A DNA stretch of 64,000 bases. Origin: an uncultured Eubacteriales bacterium. GTDB taxonomy: Bacteria > Bacillota > Clostridia > Oscillospirales > Acutalibacteraceae. The stretch is from the NCBI GenBank assembly GCA_934546985.1, contig CAKTEE010000010.1:6669-70668 (forward strand), read 5' to 3'. The position numbers were made by a program, and so were the translations under genes. The notes beneath the pieces were generated by a model. It was not told where the DNA came from, ran no database searches, and worked only from the letters and a program-made list of their open reading frames with translations. This document shows positions 50,369 through 59,511 of the stretch, in pieces. The stretch's first letter is position 1. Each line of letters starts with the position of its first letter.

Positions 50369-51733
50369 TTATTTTGCTATTTTTTCCATATATCCGACAA
50401 GAGATGAAGAACGGGTAGCAGAAATGTTATTGATAAATAGTACGTCGTTAACATTATTTTCTGTTACAAAGCTATAGAGATTCCCTTTCCAGTAACGATA
50501 ATCAATGACATGTATTGTCTGATAATGGCCGACAAGAAAAGGAATCATCGCGTTGCCAAAAGATTCTTTTACAACCACGATGGAAGAACCGTCATTGAGA
50601 CTTGGATTCTCAATAATAGAATATGGGTTATCTCCATCAATAAAAGTGAGATATTTTGAATTTTGATTCCATGTCGTAACGTTGTTAATGATTTTTCCGT
50701 TGATTACATTTCCCTTTTTATCGGTATATTTCATTTCGTTCGTATCCTTGGGAACATATGCAATAACTGTATCAGGATTTTTACCTAAATTGGGATTTTT
50801 GTCAGAATCAGCATAGAAAGTACCCAGAAAACCGTCAAATTCTTTTGTTTCATAAGCAGATAAAGGAATCGGCGTTATTCCCTTTACTTTTGCAAATTCT
50901 TCATAAGCATAATATGCGCCTAATGCTGTCCAGTGATGGTCTGTTCGGAAATAAACATATTCGCTGTTATGTGATAATAAATTTTCAAAAACATCTACTG
51001 TTTTGGTTTTTGAACTCATAGAACCATAAAAGTACTGAATCGCTTTTTTCTGATCATCTGTATTTAATCCAGCACGTTTGGATTCCGGCAGAATAATATC
51101 CATACTGGTAGGTATAATCATATTATAAACCGTTGCTTTTCCCTCAAACTGGCTTGTTACCTGATTTACCATAGCAATATAACGGTCAGCCACCTTACGG
51201 TTGAAGTTGTAATATTCAAATCCGCTGTCTCCGGCACAAAGCAGAGCACCGATTGTTTCCGTAGTAACATTTTCATAAGGATTAACCGCTGTGGCAAGCT
51301 CCTCTGTTGTTGATTCTTCCGGAGCGGTAGATGGTTCTTTTTCCTGCGGTTCAGTGATCTCCGCAGGTACAGAAGGCGTATCAGGAATTTCATCTCCCTG
51401 CTCCACATCCCCGTGAATTGACATCGTATGAACGCCATAAAGTTGTTTCAAAGAGTTATTTCCATTAATGAAAATTTCGCGGAAGGGAAATGTATCAGAA
51501 AACCAGAGGTCAACATCATCGAAAAACTCCCCGCTGAAAAGCGATTCAAAACTGAAAGAAGGAAATTTTGCAAGTTCCCTCTTTTCTATTTCAGAAACCT
51601 TTGGACGCAGAGGAATGATAAGGGATATGAAAAACAACAGGAAAAAGATGCCGAAAAAAACAAGAATTCTGTATTTATACAGTTTTCCACGTTGTTTTGA
51701 GGTCAGTCCGCCGACTTTATTATTATCGCTCAT
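50369..51733 (-). CDS. DHHW-type surface polysaccharide O-acyltransferase partner
   Basis: 454 residues. One N-terminal membrane segment (ILVFFGIFFLLFFISLI), an extracellular region with a Thr/Glu/Pro-rich linker, then the SGNH-like domain with YFRTDHHWTALGAYY (DHHW motif) and DGSSIVVVKESFGNAM. Such proteins resemble AlgX/AlgJ and work with MBOAT acyltransferases in acetylating exported glycans. Located directly after the MBOAT gene; both probably form one operon with or near asnB. Confidence 0.82.
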   Translation of the reverse strand: MSDNNKVGGLTSKQRGKLYKYRILVFFGIFFLLFFISLIIPLRPKVSEIEKRELAKFPSFSFESLFSGEFFDDVDLWFSDTFPFREIFINGNNSLKQLYGVHTMSIHGDVEQGDEIPDTPSVPAEITEPQEKEPSTAPEESTTEELATAVNPYENVTTETIGALLCAGDSGFEYYNFNRKVADRYIAMVNQVTSQFEGKATVYNMIIPTSMDIILPESKRAGLNTDDQKKAIQYFYGSMSSKTKTVDVFENLLSHNSEYVYFRTDHHWTALGAYYAYEEFAKVKGITPIPLSAYETKEFDGFLGTFYADSDKNPNLGKNPDTVIAYVPKDTNEMKYTDKKGNVINGKIINNVTTWNQNSKYLTFIDGDNPYSIIENPSLNDGSSIVVVKESFGNAMIPFLVGHYQTIHVIDYRYWKGNLYSFVTENNVNDVLFINNISATRSSSLVGYMEKIAK

Positions 51734-51764
51734 CGCTTACACACACCTTTCATATCCTGACATT

Positions 51765-53234
51765 TTAAAACTGGAAATACAGGAATGGATTATAGCTGTT
51801 TCCAACCAATGTCATAGTAGATATTAACAGCAGGATTACCGGCACTGCAATCTGTGTAACAGAAAAAACTTTTGCCATTACAGCGCTGTCTTTTGCAGTA
51901 TGGGATAAGATTCGTCCGATATTCCGCATAACAGGGGTTACAGAAAAAACTGCAATGAAAATAAAAAACAGATAATTTAAAAGGAGCGTTGTTGTTTCGG
52001 CATTGGTAAAGGCGTTGCCGTTCAGCCCAAACATTCCTTTTAATACAATACCACCGAGGGAAAATTGTTTGAACCGGAAAAGTATCCAGCCAAAATAAAC
52101 TACTGTAATTAAATATAAATGGCGGATTGCTGCAGGCGCATTTTCCAGTTTTTCTCGTAAAAATAGTTTTTCCATAGCAATAAATACAAAAAAGTACAGC
52201 CCCCAGAGTAAGAAATTCCAGCTTGCCCCGTGCCAAAGACCGGTCAGCCCCCACACAACGAACAAATTTAAAATCGTGCGTTTGCTCTCTTTTCTGTTTC
52301 CTCCAAGGGGGATATAGACATAATCGCGGAAAAAGCTGCCAAGGGAAATATGCCAGCGGCGCCAGAATTCAGAAACGGAACTCGACATATAAGGATAATC
52401 AAAGTTTTCCTTATAATGAAATCCAATCATCAAACCCATACCAATCGCCATATCGGAATAAGCGGAAAAATCAAGATAAATTTGCAAAGAAAACATCAGC
52501 ACCCCCAGCCACAATGCAAGCACAGGTTTTTGTGCCAGAATGACAGCGTTTTCCGCAAGCTGTGCAGGGTCGGAAGTAATAGCGTCTGATAATAATAACT
52601 GATCTGCAAGCAACCCGCAGGTATTGGCAAGAATAGCTTTTTTAGCCAGCCCGGCAGTAAAGCGCGAAATACCTCGATTCAAGCCACTGATTGTCATTTT
52701 GCGCAAAAGGATTTCTTCGGAAATATCCTTATAGCGGACGATTGGTCCAGCAATGCATTGATGGAATAAACTCACGTAAAGAAGCAGGCGAAAAAAGCTC
52801 TGCTGTGCAGGAACCTCTTCACGGTAAACATCTACAATATAAGACAACAGCTGAAATGTATAAAATGAAATACCGATTGGCAGCATGATTTGCGGTACAA
52901 TTTTAGGAAAACCAAACAAGTTGTTGGTAGTGCCCAGAAGAAAAGTCAGATATTTAAAAATTCCAAGCAACAACAGACATCCGCCCACGGCAATGCCGAG
53001 CAGTAATTTGACACGCGGAGTATTCCGGTATCTCTGCACTAAAATTCCCGCGCCCCAAGACCATAACGTCATGCCCAAAAGCAGAAAAACATACTTTGGT
53101 TCACCCCACGCGTAAAAGATGAGGGAAAATACAATCATGACAATGTTTTTAGAATGGGTATCTTTTGCAAAGAAGTAAAAAAGAAGATTAAGCGGAAGAA
53201 ATAAATACAGAAATAACAGGTTAGAAAAAACCAT
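51765..53234 (-). CDS. MBOAT-family O-acyltransferase (AlgI/DltB-like)
   Basis: 489 residues with about ten membrane segments. The conserved block SEFWRRWHISLGSFFRDYVYIPLGGN and GLWHGASWNFLLWG contains the catalytic histidine of this family, which transfers acyl groups to exported polymers. IMLPIGISFYTFQLLSYIVDVY is also typical. It precedes the DHHW gene. Confidence 0.9.
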   Translation of the reverse strand: MVFSNLLFLYLFLPLNLLFYFFAKDTHSKNIVMIVFSLIFYAWGEPKYVFLLLGMTLWSWGAGILVQRYRNTPRVKLLLGIAVGGCLLLLGIFKYLTFLLGTTNNLFGFPKIVPQIMLPIGISFYTFQLLSYIVDVYREEVPAQQSFFRLLLYVSLFHQCIAGPIVRYKDISEEILLRKMTISGLNRGISRFTAGLAKKAILANTCGLLADQLLLSDAITSDPAQLAENAVILAQKPVLALWLGVLMFSLQIYLDFSAYSDMAIGMGLMIGFHYKENFDYPYMSSSVSEFWRRWHISLGSFFRDYVYIPLGGNRKESKRTILNLFVVWGLTGLWHGASWNFLLWGLYFFVFIAMEKLFLREKLENAPAAIRHLYLITVVYFGWILFRFKQFSLGGIVLKGMFGLNGNAFTNAETTTLLLNYLFFIFIAVFSVTPVMRNIGRILSHTAKDSAVMAKVFSVTQIAVPVILLLISTMTLVGNSYNPFLYFQF

Positions 53235-53390
53235 TGATTTGCACCCTCTGTTATAAAATTTCTATCGTCTTTTTAAAAGAACAGACTGTTTTTCATTCTA
53301 TCAATCAAGGAGAAAAGTGTCAATATAATAAGTAAATTTATGCTACACATCAACGTATATAGACAAATTTATTTTTTTCTTATCGAAAAA

Positions 53391-53422
53391 AGTAAAAGGA
53401 GGAGCAGTATTACCGCTCCCCC
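53391..53422 (-). terminator. Intrinsic terminator after hsp20
   Basis: On the minus strand, a hairpin with GGGGGAGC and GCTCCTCC (one mismatch) and loop GGTAATACT, followed by TTTT. It lies just after the hsp20 stop codon. Confidence 0.75.
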
Positions 53423-53438
53423 TTTCAAGGATTTGTAA

Positions 53439-53861
53439 TTATTTGATTTTGATACGCCGCCGATAAGTTTCCTGCTTTTCTTTTTTGGGAAGAATAATTT
53501 CCAGCACACCTTGACTGTAATGCGCGGTAATTTCTTCGGCTTTGATATTCCCAATATTAAAGCTGCGTGCAAAAGCTCCTGTTTTCCGTTCTCTGCAAAC
53601 GAAATTATCCTTTGTTCCCTGCGTTTCTTCTGCTTGTTTTGCAGTAATGTTCAGAAAATCATCTTCAATCTCTATTTCAATATTGTTTTTATCAAAACCC
53701 GGAAGTTCAGCACGCAGTACAAAATAACTGTCCTTATCCAGAATATCTGTTCGGAACCCATTAAACGGACTGGTCAATTCTCCAAAAAGATTGCGCTCCA
53801 TACTGTCAAAATAAGAAATCAGCTTATTTTCATCATAGCCTAACGGCATAAAATCAAACAT
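53439..53861 (-). CDS. Small heat shock protein, Hsp20/alpha-crystallin family
   Basis: 140 residues with the alpha-crystallin core: DSYFVLRAELPGFDKNNIEI, LNITAKQAEE, a conserved FARSFNIGNI and the C-terminal VLEIILPKKE. An ATP-independent chaperone for unfolded proteins. Transcribed away from trmL. No CIRCE element was seen before it. Confidence 0.92.
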   Translation of the reverse strand: MFDFMPLGYDENKLISYFDSMERNLFGELTSPFNGFRTDILDKDSYFVLRAELPGFDKNNIEIEIEDDFLNITAKQAEETQGTKDNFVCRERKTGAFARSFNIGNIKAEEITAHYSQGVLEIILPKKEKQETYRRRIKIK

Positions 53862-54008
53862 ACCTATATCCCCTTTCGGAAATTATGCGGAATCCCTCTC
53901 TGATTAGTGTATGCAAAAAGTCTTCATTAGGTTCTTCTTTGCCCGCGTTGACTTACTTTTCCGTTCATAGTAAAATATTCCATAAATGATAAAAAAGGAA
54001 GATTTACC

Positions 54009-54509
54009 ATGGCTGTTTTAAATATTGTATTGGTGGAACCGGAAATCCCTCAGAATACAGGAAATATTGCAAGAACCTGCGCATGTACAGGCGCGCGCCT
54101 GCACTTGATAGAACCTATGGGTTTTAAAATTGATGACCGACAGTTAAAACGGGCCGGACTGGATTACTGGCATATGCTGGATATTTCATATTATAAAAAT
54201 CTTGAAGATTTCTTTTCCAAAAACAATGGGCCGTTTTACTTTTTTTCTACGAAAGCCAGGCATATCCATTCTGATATTGCGTATCCTAACAATGTGTACT
54301 TGGTATTCGGTAAGGAAACCAAAGGGCTGCCGGAAGAACTGCTGCTGAAAAATCAGGAAGCCTGCGTTCGTTTGCCTATGCTGAATAATGCGCGAAGCCT
54401 GAATCTGTCCAATTCTGTCTGCGTGGGCGTTTACGAAGTTTTGCGTCAATGGGGCTATCCTCAGTTGGAATGTAAAGGCGAACTTACAAAATACGTTTGG
54501 GCGGATTAG
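54009..54509 (+). CDS. trmL: tRNA (cytidine(34)-2'-O)-methyltransferase TrmL
   Basis: 166 residues of the SPOUT fold. PEIPQNTGNIARTCACTGA, VFGKETKGLPEELL and RSLNLSNSVCVGVYEVLRQ are the conserved motifs that form the knotted SAM site. It methylates the wobble nucleotide of some tRNA-Leu species. Confidence 0.94.
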   Translation: MAVLNIVLVEPEIPQNTGNIARTCACTGARLHLIEPMGFKIDDRQLKRAGLDYWHMLDISYYKNLEDFFSKNNGPFYFFSTKARHIHSDIAYPNNVYLVFGKETKGLPEELLLKNQEACVRLPMLNNARSLNLSNSVCVGVYEVLRQWGYPQLECKGELTKYVWAD

Positions 54510-54563
54510 TTTTTTAAAACAGAAAATTCATAGGATTTTTACAATGTTTATCGCGTTTTATAC

Positions 54564-54592
54564 TTGAAAAAAATGGCATATTGTAATACAAT
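54564..54592 (+). promoter_or_regulatory. Promoter of pgk-tpiA-gpmI
   Basis: TTGAAA (54564-54569), 17 nt, TACAAT (54587-54592). It lies 62 nt before the pgk start. Confidence 0.6.
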
Positions 54593-54654
54593 AACCCATA
54601 GGTTGTTTAAATATTAACAATGCAACTTTCCATGCTAAGAAAGGACGGCTTTTT

Positions 54655-55842
54655 ATGAACTCTTATAACAAAAAGACCATTGAAGACATTGATGTAGCCG
54701 GCAAGCGCGTTCTTGTCCGCTGCGATTTTAATGTTCCGCTGAAGGACGGCGTTATCACCAGTGACAAGCGTATTGTTGCTTCCCTTCCAACGATTCAATA
54801 TCTGATTGACCATAATGCAAAGGTTATCCTTTGTTCTCATTTGGGCAGACCGAAAGGTGAATTCAATCCTGAATTTTCATTGAAACCGGTTGCAGTACGT
54901 CTTTCCAAACTTCTGGGCAAAGAAGTTAAAATGGCGGCTGATGTTGCAGGCGAAAACTCCAAGGAGCTCGCCGCACAGTTGAATGACGGCGATGTTATGA
55001 TGATTGAAAACGTACGTTTCATCAAAGGCGAAACCAAAAATGATGCGGAATTCAGCAAACAGTTGGCTTCCCTTGCAGACATTTATGTAAATGACGCTTT
55101 CGGTTCCGCACACCGCGCCCATTCTTCCACTACCGGCGTTGCAGATTATCTGCCGGCAGTTTGCGGTTATCTGATTCAGAAAGAGCTGAACTTTATCGGC
55201 GGCGCTCTTGCAAATCCGAAACGCCCGTTGGTTGCAATCCTCGGCGGCGCTAAGGTTTCTGATAAAATCGGCGTTATTACCAACCTGATTGATATTTGCG
55301 ATACCCTGATTATCGGCGGCGGTATGTCCTATACCTTTGCAGTGGCACAGGGCAAAACAGTTGGCACTTCCCTTTTGGAAGAAGACAAAGTAGAAGATGC
55401 AAAAGCTATGATTGCCAAAGCTAAAGAAAAAGGCATTAATTTCCTTCTTCCTGTTGATACGGTTGTGGCTGATGCATTTGCGGCAGACGCCAATACCCAG
55501 ATCGTCGAAGGTGATATTCCTGACGGTTGGATGGGTCTTGACATTGGCCCGAAAACACAGCAGATTTTTGCTGACGCTGTTAAAAATGCAGGAACGGTTA
55601 TTTGGAACGGCCCCATGGGCGTGTTTGAAATGGAACCTTTTGCAAAGGGCACCATCGCAGTTGCATCTGCAATTGCTGATTCTGATGCGATTTCCATCAT
55701 CGGCGGCGGCGATTCTGCTTCTGCGGTTCAGAAGCTGGGCTTTGCCGATAAGATGAGCCATATCTCCACCGGCGGCGGCGCTTCCCTTGAATTCCTTGAG
55801 GGCAAGGTGCTCCCTGGTGTTGCGGCACTGAATGATAAATAA
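54655..55842 (+). CDS. pgk: Phosphoglycerate kinase
   Basis: 395 residues. VRCDFNVPLKDG, HLGRPKG, YVNDAFGSAHRAHSST, and the nucleotide-binding GPMGVFE and GGGDSASAV are all present. It makes ATP from 1,3-bisphosphoglycerate. ATG at 54655 after GAAAGGACGG. First gene of the glycolytic operon with tpiA and gpmI. Confidence 0.98.
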   Translation: MNSYNKKTIEDIDVAGKRVLVRCDFNVPLKDGVITSDKRIVASLPTIQYLIDHNAKVILCSHLGRPKGEFNPEFSLKPVAVRLSKLLGKEVKMAADVAGENSKELAAQLNDGDVMMIENVRFIKGETKNDAEFSKQLASLADIYVNDAFGSAHRAHSSTTGVADYLPAVCGYLIQKELNFIGGALANPKRPLVAILGGAKVSDKIGVITNLIDICDTLIIGGGMSYTFAVAQGKTVGTSLLEEDKVEDAKAMIAKAKEKGINFLLPVDTVVADAFAADANTQIVEGDIPDGWMGLDIGPKTQQIFADAVKNAGTVIWNGPMGVFEMEPFAKGTIAVASAIADSDAISIIGGGDSASAVQKLGFADKMSHISTGGGASLEFLEGKVLPGVAALNDK

Positions 55843-55858
55843 TTATTCGCAAAACAGG

Positions 55859-55887
55859 AATGCGACGTGGGGTTTCCGCGTCGCATT
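55859..55887 (+). other. Intercistronic hairpin between pgk and tpiA
   Basis: AATGCGACG and CGTCGCATT form a nine-base stem with a short loop, 16 nt after pgk. It lacks a T-run of terminator length, so it is more likely an mRNA processing or stability element. Confidence 0.55.
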
Positions 55888-55920
55888 TCTAAAATAGAAC
55901 AATCTGGAGGATTTTTAATT

Positions 55921-56688
55921 ATGAATAAAACACTTCGCAAAGCAGTGATTGCCGGCAACTGGAAAATGAACAAAACCCCGGCAGAAACCACAAAACTGAT
56001 TGAAGAAATAAAACCGCTGGTAAAAGACGCTGACTGCGGCGTTATCGTCTGCGTTCCGTATATTGATATTCCTGCAGCTCTTACTGCTGCAGAAGGTTCC
56101 AATATTGAGGTTGGCGCTGAAAACTGCCATTGGGAAAAATCCGGCGCATTTACCGGAGAAGTTTCCGCAGAAATGCTTACTTCCATTGGCGTTAAATATG
56201 TTATTATTGGACACAGCGAACGCCGTACTTATTTTGGCGATACCGACGTAACTGTTCAGAAGCGTGTACGTGCCGCTCTCGATGCAGGCATGACAGTAAT
56301 CCTCTGTGTAGGCGAATATTTGGAACAGCGCGAGCAAGGCGTAACAAACGAAGTTGTTGCCATGCAGACGAAAATTGCACTCGGCGGCGTAAGCGCAGAA
56401 GAACTTAAACGTGTAATTATTGCATATGAGCCGGTTTGGGCAATTGGTACAGGCCGTACTGCAACTGCACAGCAGGCAAATGAAGTTTGCAAGGCAATCC
56501 GCGATGTTGCAGCCAGCCTGTATTCTCAGGCAGACGCAGATGCCTTAACCATTCAGTACGGCGGTTCTATGAATGCAGGCAACGCGGCTGAACTGGTTGC
56601 ACAGCCGGATGTTGACGGCGGGCTGATCGGCGGCGCTTCCCTGAAAGCACCTGATTTTGCTGCAATTGTTGCTGCCGCCAGCAAGTAA
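55921..56688 (+). CDS. tpiA: Triosephosphate isomerase
   Basis: 255 residues. GNWKMNK, the catalytic His in IGHSERR, and the catalytic Glu in AYEPVWAIGTG, with GGSMNAGNAAEL. ATG at 55921 after TGGAGG; longer frame to 55867 has no site. Interconverts dihydroxyacetone phosphate and glyceraldehyde 3-phosphate. Confidence 0.98.
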   Translation: MNKTLRKAVIAGNWKMNKTPAETTKLIEEIKPLVKDADCGVIVCVPYIDIPAALTAAEGSNIEVGAENCHWEKSGAFTGEVSAEMLTSIGVKYVIIGHSERRTYFGDTDVTVQKRVRAALDAGMTVILCVGEYLEQREQGVTNEVVAMQTKIALGGVSAEELKRVIIAYEPVWAIGTGRTATAQQANEVCKAIRDVAASLYSQADADALTIQYGGSMNAGNAAELVAQPDVDGGLIGGASLKAPDFAAIVAAASK

Positions 56689-56715
56689 AATGCAGAATGT
56701 AAGGAGCTTTATAGA

Positions 56716-58248
56716 ATGAAAAAACCTTTAGTATTATGCATTATGGATGGGTTCGGTTATAATCCTTCAGAATACGGCAATGCGATTGCCGCAGCAAAAA
56801 CTCCGAACCTTGATAAAATCCGAAAAGAAAATCCGAAAACATTGATTGGCGCCTCTGGTATGGATGTTGGATTGCCGGATGGGCAAATGGGAAATTCCGA
56901 AGTTGGGCATACTAATATTGGCGCCGGACGTGTTGTATACCAGGAATTAACCCGTATTTCCAAGGCAATTGCAGACGGGGATTTCTTTGAAAATCACGCC
57001 CTTCGTGCCGCTGTGCAGAATGCTTTGGATAAGGGTACAGCCCTTCACTTGATCGGTTTACTTTCTGACGGGGGCGTACACAGCCACAATACCCACCTTT
57101 GGGCATTGCTTAAGCTGGCAAAGGATATGGGTCTGAAAGACGTTTATGTTCATTGCCTGCTTGACGGCCGCGATGTTCCTCCGGCTTCCGGTGCGGACTT
57201 TGTAAAAGAATGCGAAGAAAAACTGAAAGAAATTGGCGTTGGCAAAATTGCAACTGTCATGGGCCGTTATTACGCCATGGACCGTGACAACCGATGGGAG
57301 CGTGTCGGCAAAGCCTATGCCGCTATGGTATACGGTGAGGGCGTGCAAAATTCCGATCCTGTTGACGCGGTAAAGAAATCCTATGAAACTGTGGATGAGG
57401 AAGGCAAAAACATCACAGACGAATTTGTAATCCCTACTGTTTGCGATGCAAACGGCAAAATCAAAGCAAACGACAGCGTTATTTTCTTTAACTTCCGTCC
57501 TGACCGTGCCCGTGAGATTACTCGTACCCTTGTTGATGAGGATTTTCAAGGATTTGAACGCAAAAGCGGTTTCTTCCCTCTTTACTTCGTTTGCATGACA
57601 CAGTATGACGTTACCATGCCGAATGTTGAGGTAGCATTTAAGCCGCAGTCTCTTTCCAATACGTTTGGCGAATATATTTCTGAAAATGGTATGACTCAGC
57701 TTCGCATTGCTGAAACAGAAAAATATGCACATGTAACCTTTTTCTTTAACGGCGGTATTGAAAAACAGTATCCGGGCGAAGACCGCGTACTGGTCAATTC
57801 TCCCAAAGTTGCTACCTATGATTTACAGCCGGAAATGAGTGCCTATGAGGTTACTGATAATGTAGTGGAACGCGTGCTCAGCGGCAAATATGATGTAATT
57901 ATCTTAAACTATGCTAACTGCGATATGGTTGGGCATACAGGCATTCTGTCCGCCGCAGTTGCTGCAGTTGAGGCAGTAGATACCTGTGTTGGCAGACTTG
58001 CACAGGCAGTGGAACAGATGGGCGGTATTTTGTTATTAACTGCCGATCATGGAAATGCCGACCAAATGTATGAACCGGATGGCAAACCATTCACGGCACA
58101 TACAACAAACCTTGTTCCGTTTATTGTTGTTGGTCATCCCTGCGAACTGCGTGAAGGCGGCAGGCTTTGCGATATTGCACCGACAATGCTCAAACTTTTG
58201 AATCTTCCGCAGCCAAAAGAAATGGATGGTATCTCTATTATTAAATAA
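56716..58248 (+). CDS. gpmI: 2,3-bisphosphoglycerate-independent phosphoglycerate mutase
   Basis: 510 residues, the metal-dependent type. DGFGYNP at the start and GQMGNSEVGHTNIGAGR with the nucleophile serine; LLDGRDVPPASG and, near the end, LTADHGNADQMYE for metal binding. Interconverts 3- and 2-phosphoglycerate. Confidence 0.98.
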   Translation: MKKPLVLCIMDGFGYNPSEYGNAIAAAKTPNLDKIRKENPKTLIGASGMDVGLPDGQMGNSEVGHTNIGAGRVVYQELTRISKAIADGDFFENHALRAAVQNALDKGTALHLIGLLSDGGVHSHNTHLWALLKLAKDMGLKDVYVHCLLDGRDVPPASGADFVKECEEKLKEIGVGKIATVMGRYYAMDRDNRWERVGKAYAAMVYGEGVQNSDPVDAVKKSYETVDEEGKNITDEFVIPTVCDANGKIKANDSVIFFNFRPDRAREITRTLVDEDFQGFERKSGFFPLYFVCMTQYDVTMPNVEVAFKPQSLSNTFGEYISENGMTQLRIAETEKYAHVTFFFNGGIEKQYPGEDRVLVNSPKVATYDLQPEMSAYEVTDNVVERVLSGKYDVIILNYANCDMVGHTGILSAAVAAVEAVDTCVGRLAQAVEQMGGILLLTADHGNADQMYEPDGKPFTAHTTNLVPFIVVGHPCELREGGRLCDIAPTMLKLLNLPQPKEMDGISIIK

Positions 58249-58273
58249 TGTATTTTATACAGGAGGTTAAAAT

Positions 58274-58435
58274 ATGAAAAAGTATGTTTGCACTGTTTGC
58301 GGTTATGTTTACGATCCGCAGGTTGGTGATCCGGACAGCGGAATTGCACCGGGTACAGCATTTGAAGATATTCCTGAAGATTGGGTTTGCCCGCTCTGCG
58401 GTGTAGGAAAAGATTTGTTTGAAGTTCAGGAATAA
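58274..58435 (+). CDS. Rubredoxin
   Basis: 53 residues with iron-binding CTVCGYVYDP and CPLCGVGKDLF, the rubredoxin pattern. ATG at 58274 after AGGAGG, 25 nt after gpmI. An electron carrier typical of anaerobes. Confidence 0.96.
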   Translation: MKKYVCTVCGYVYDPQVGDPDSGIAPGTAFEDIPEDWVCPLCGVGKDLFEVQE

Positions 58436-58527
58436 AACTTCCTTAAAGGTTCCTTAATTAAAACAAGCATTATGATAACAGCAAAAATAAATATTAAGTA
58501 AAAACTGCTTTTAGTTTTAAAATGCAT

Positions 58528-58579
58528 CCCATTTGTTAGGTAATGTGGCATCTTGTCTAACAAATGGGGTGATTTTTTT
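58528..58579 (+). terminator. Intrinsic terminator after rubredoxin
   Basis: CCCATTTGTTAG pairs with CTAACAAATGGG around a 17-nt loop; a T-run (58573-58579) follows. It ends the glycolytic/rubredoxin transcript. Confidence 0.85.
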
Positions 58580-58938
58580 GCAAAAAAGGAAAAACAAATA
58601 AATCTCTCTTGAAGCATTTGCCTGCACTTTTATTTTTCCAAAAGAGTTTCTTTATATGGGATTTTTAAACTTTTTCAAACTTCAAGCAACATAACTAAAA
58701 AATTTTTTACCATTAAATTAAAACAGCCACTGCCAAACTTATAGAAAAAAGCAATAGCAATAAATACAAAAAACAAGAAACAAAATACTTTTCAAGAATA
58801 TAAAAAAGTAACGCCAATAATATTGACGTTACTCATTACAACCATTAGATACTGTTATTATAATGTCTGTTTAGTTTTTAGGCGCAGTTGAAATCGTTAA
58901 TATACTACATTTTGATTGCGCTCATTATACACCGATAT
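58580..58938. other. AT-rich interval, no gene seen
   Basis: No frame with a ribosome site. It contains the terminator of the minus-strand small gene (58802-58833) and long A- or T-rich runs. Nothing else was recognised. Confidence 0.5.
58802..58833 (-). terminator. Intrinsic terminator for small minus-strand gene
   Basis: Minus strand AGTAACG ... CGTTACT with six T after it; about 100 nt after the stop of the gene at 58939-59118. Confidence 0.75.
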
Positions 58939-59118
58939 TTATTTCATCATATAAGAAACGGTATCAACAATATCACCAACGGTACGCATTGCTTTTGCGG
59001 CAGATTTTTTCAGTTCCTTTTTTTTGGGAGCCATCATAGAACCCGCGATACTTACCGCACTTCCGATTGCTACACCAATGCCAACGCCTTTTATTACACT
59101 TTTAAATTGCCTTGTCAA
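58939..59118 (-). CDS. Small hypothetical protein, YtxH-like
   Basis: 59 residues: a basic start, a Gly/Ala/Val-rich hydrophobic segment (GVGIGVAIGSAVSIAGSMM), then a lysine-rich helix. It resembles the YtxH-like group of small proteins with an N-terminal hydrophobic part. Start is TTG at 59118 after a GGGAGGG site; no ATG is available. Function unknown. Confidence 0.6.
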   Translation of the reverse strand: MTRQFKSVIKGVGIGVAIGSAVSIAGSMMAPKKKELKKSAAKAMRTVGDIVDTVSYMMK

Positions 59119-59242
59119 GAGAAACCCTCCCTTTTATAAAATATTATTATTATTTTAAACGGATACGGTTTTATTATGTAAGTAAAAATATAGAAATTTT
59201 TTAAATAGTTATAATGAAAAGTACATATGATTAAAAAAATGA

Positions 59243-59271
59243 TTGACAAAACAGTAAAAAAAGTGTATTAT
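59243..59271 (+). promoter_or_regulatory. tRNA-Leu promoter
   Basis: TTGACA (59243-59248), 17 nt, TATTAT (59266-59271), 47 nt before the tRNA. Near-consensus sigma-A promoter. Confidence 0.75.
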
Positions 59272-59318
59272 ATTATAAGTTGTTTTACAACTTTTATGAA
59301 AAGATGAAATGAATATAT

Positions 59319-59405
59319 GCCGGTGTGGCGGAATAGGCAGACGCAAGGGACTTAAAATCCCTCGGTGGCAACATCGTACCGGTTCAAGTCCGGTCACCGG
59401 CACCA
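59319..59405 (+). tRNA. tRNA-Leu (UAA)
   Basis: Acceptor stem GCCGGTG paired with CACCGGC, discriminator A and encoded CCA. The anticodon loop CTTAAAA gives anticodon UAA. The long variable arm (CTCGGTGGCAACATCGT) marks a class II tRNA, and the T-loop is GGTTCAAGTCC. Length 84 nt without CCA. Confidence 0.97.
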
Positions 59406-59406
59406 T

Positions 59407-59453
59407 ATCGAGTATTCATAAGGGATTTGACTTTATGAATACTCGATCTTTTT
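59407..59453 (+). terminator. tRNA-Leu terminator
   Basis: ATCGAGTATTCATAA pairs with TTATGAATACTCGAT around an 11-nt loop, followed by CTTTTT. Confidence 0.88.
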
Positions 59454-59475
59454 ATTCTGATACGGGTTTATGTAC

Positions 59476-59502
59476 GGAGCAGATTTTCGCCTGCTCCTTT
59501 TT
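59476..59502 (+). terminator. Hairpin near element left end
   Basis: GGAGCAG pairs with CTGCTCC (loop ATTTTCGC), followed by TTTTT on the plus strand. It lies between the tRNA and the converging recombinase gene. Confidence 0.65.
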
Positions 59503-59511
59503 CGTATTTGT

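Noticed and set aside
53862..54008. CIRCE element before hsp20
   Set aside because: The inverted repeat TTAGCACTC-N9-GAGTGCTAA was not found.
54877..55761. Long minus-strand frame within pgk
   Set aside because: It is a shadow of the conserved pgk gene and gives no family pattern.
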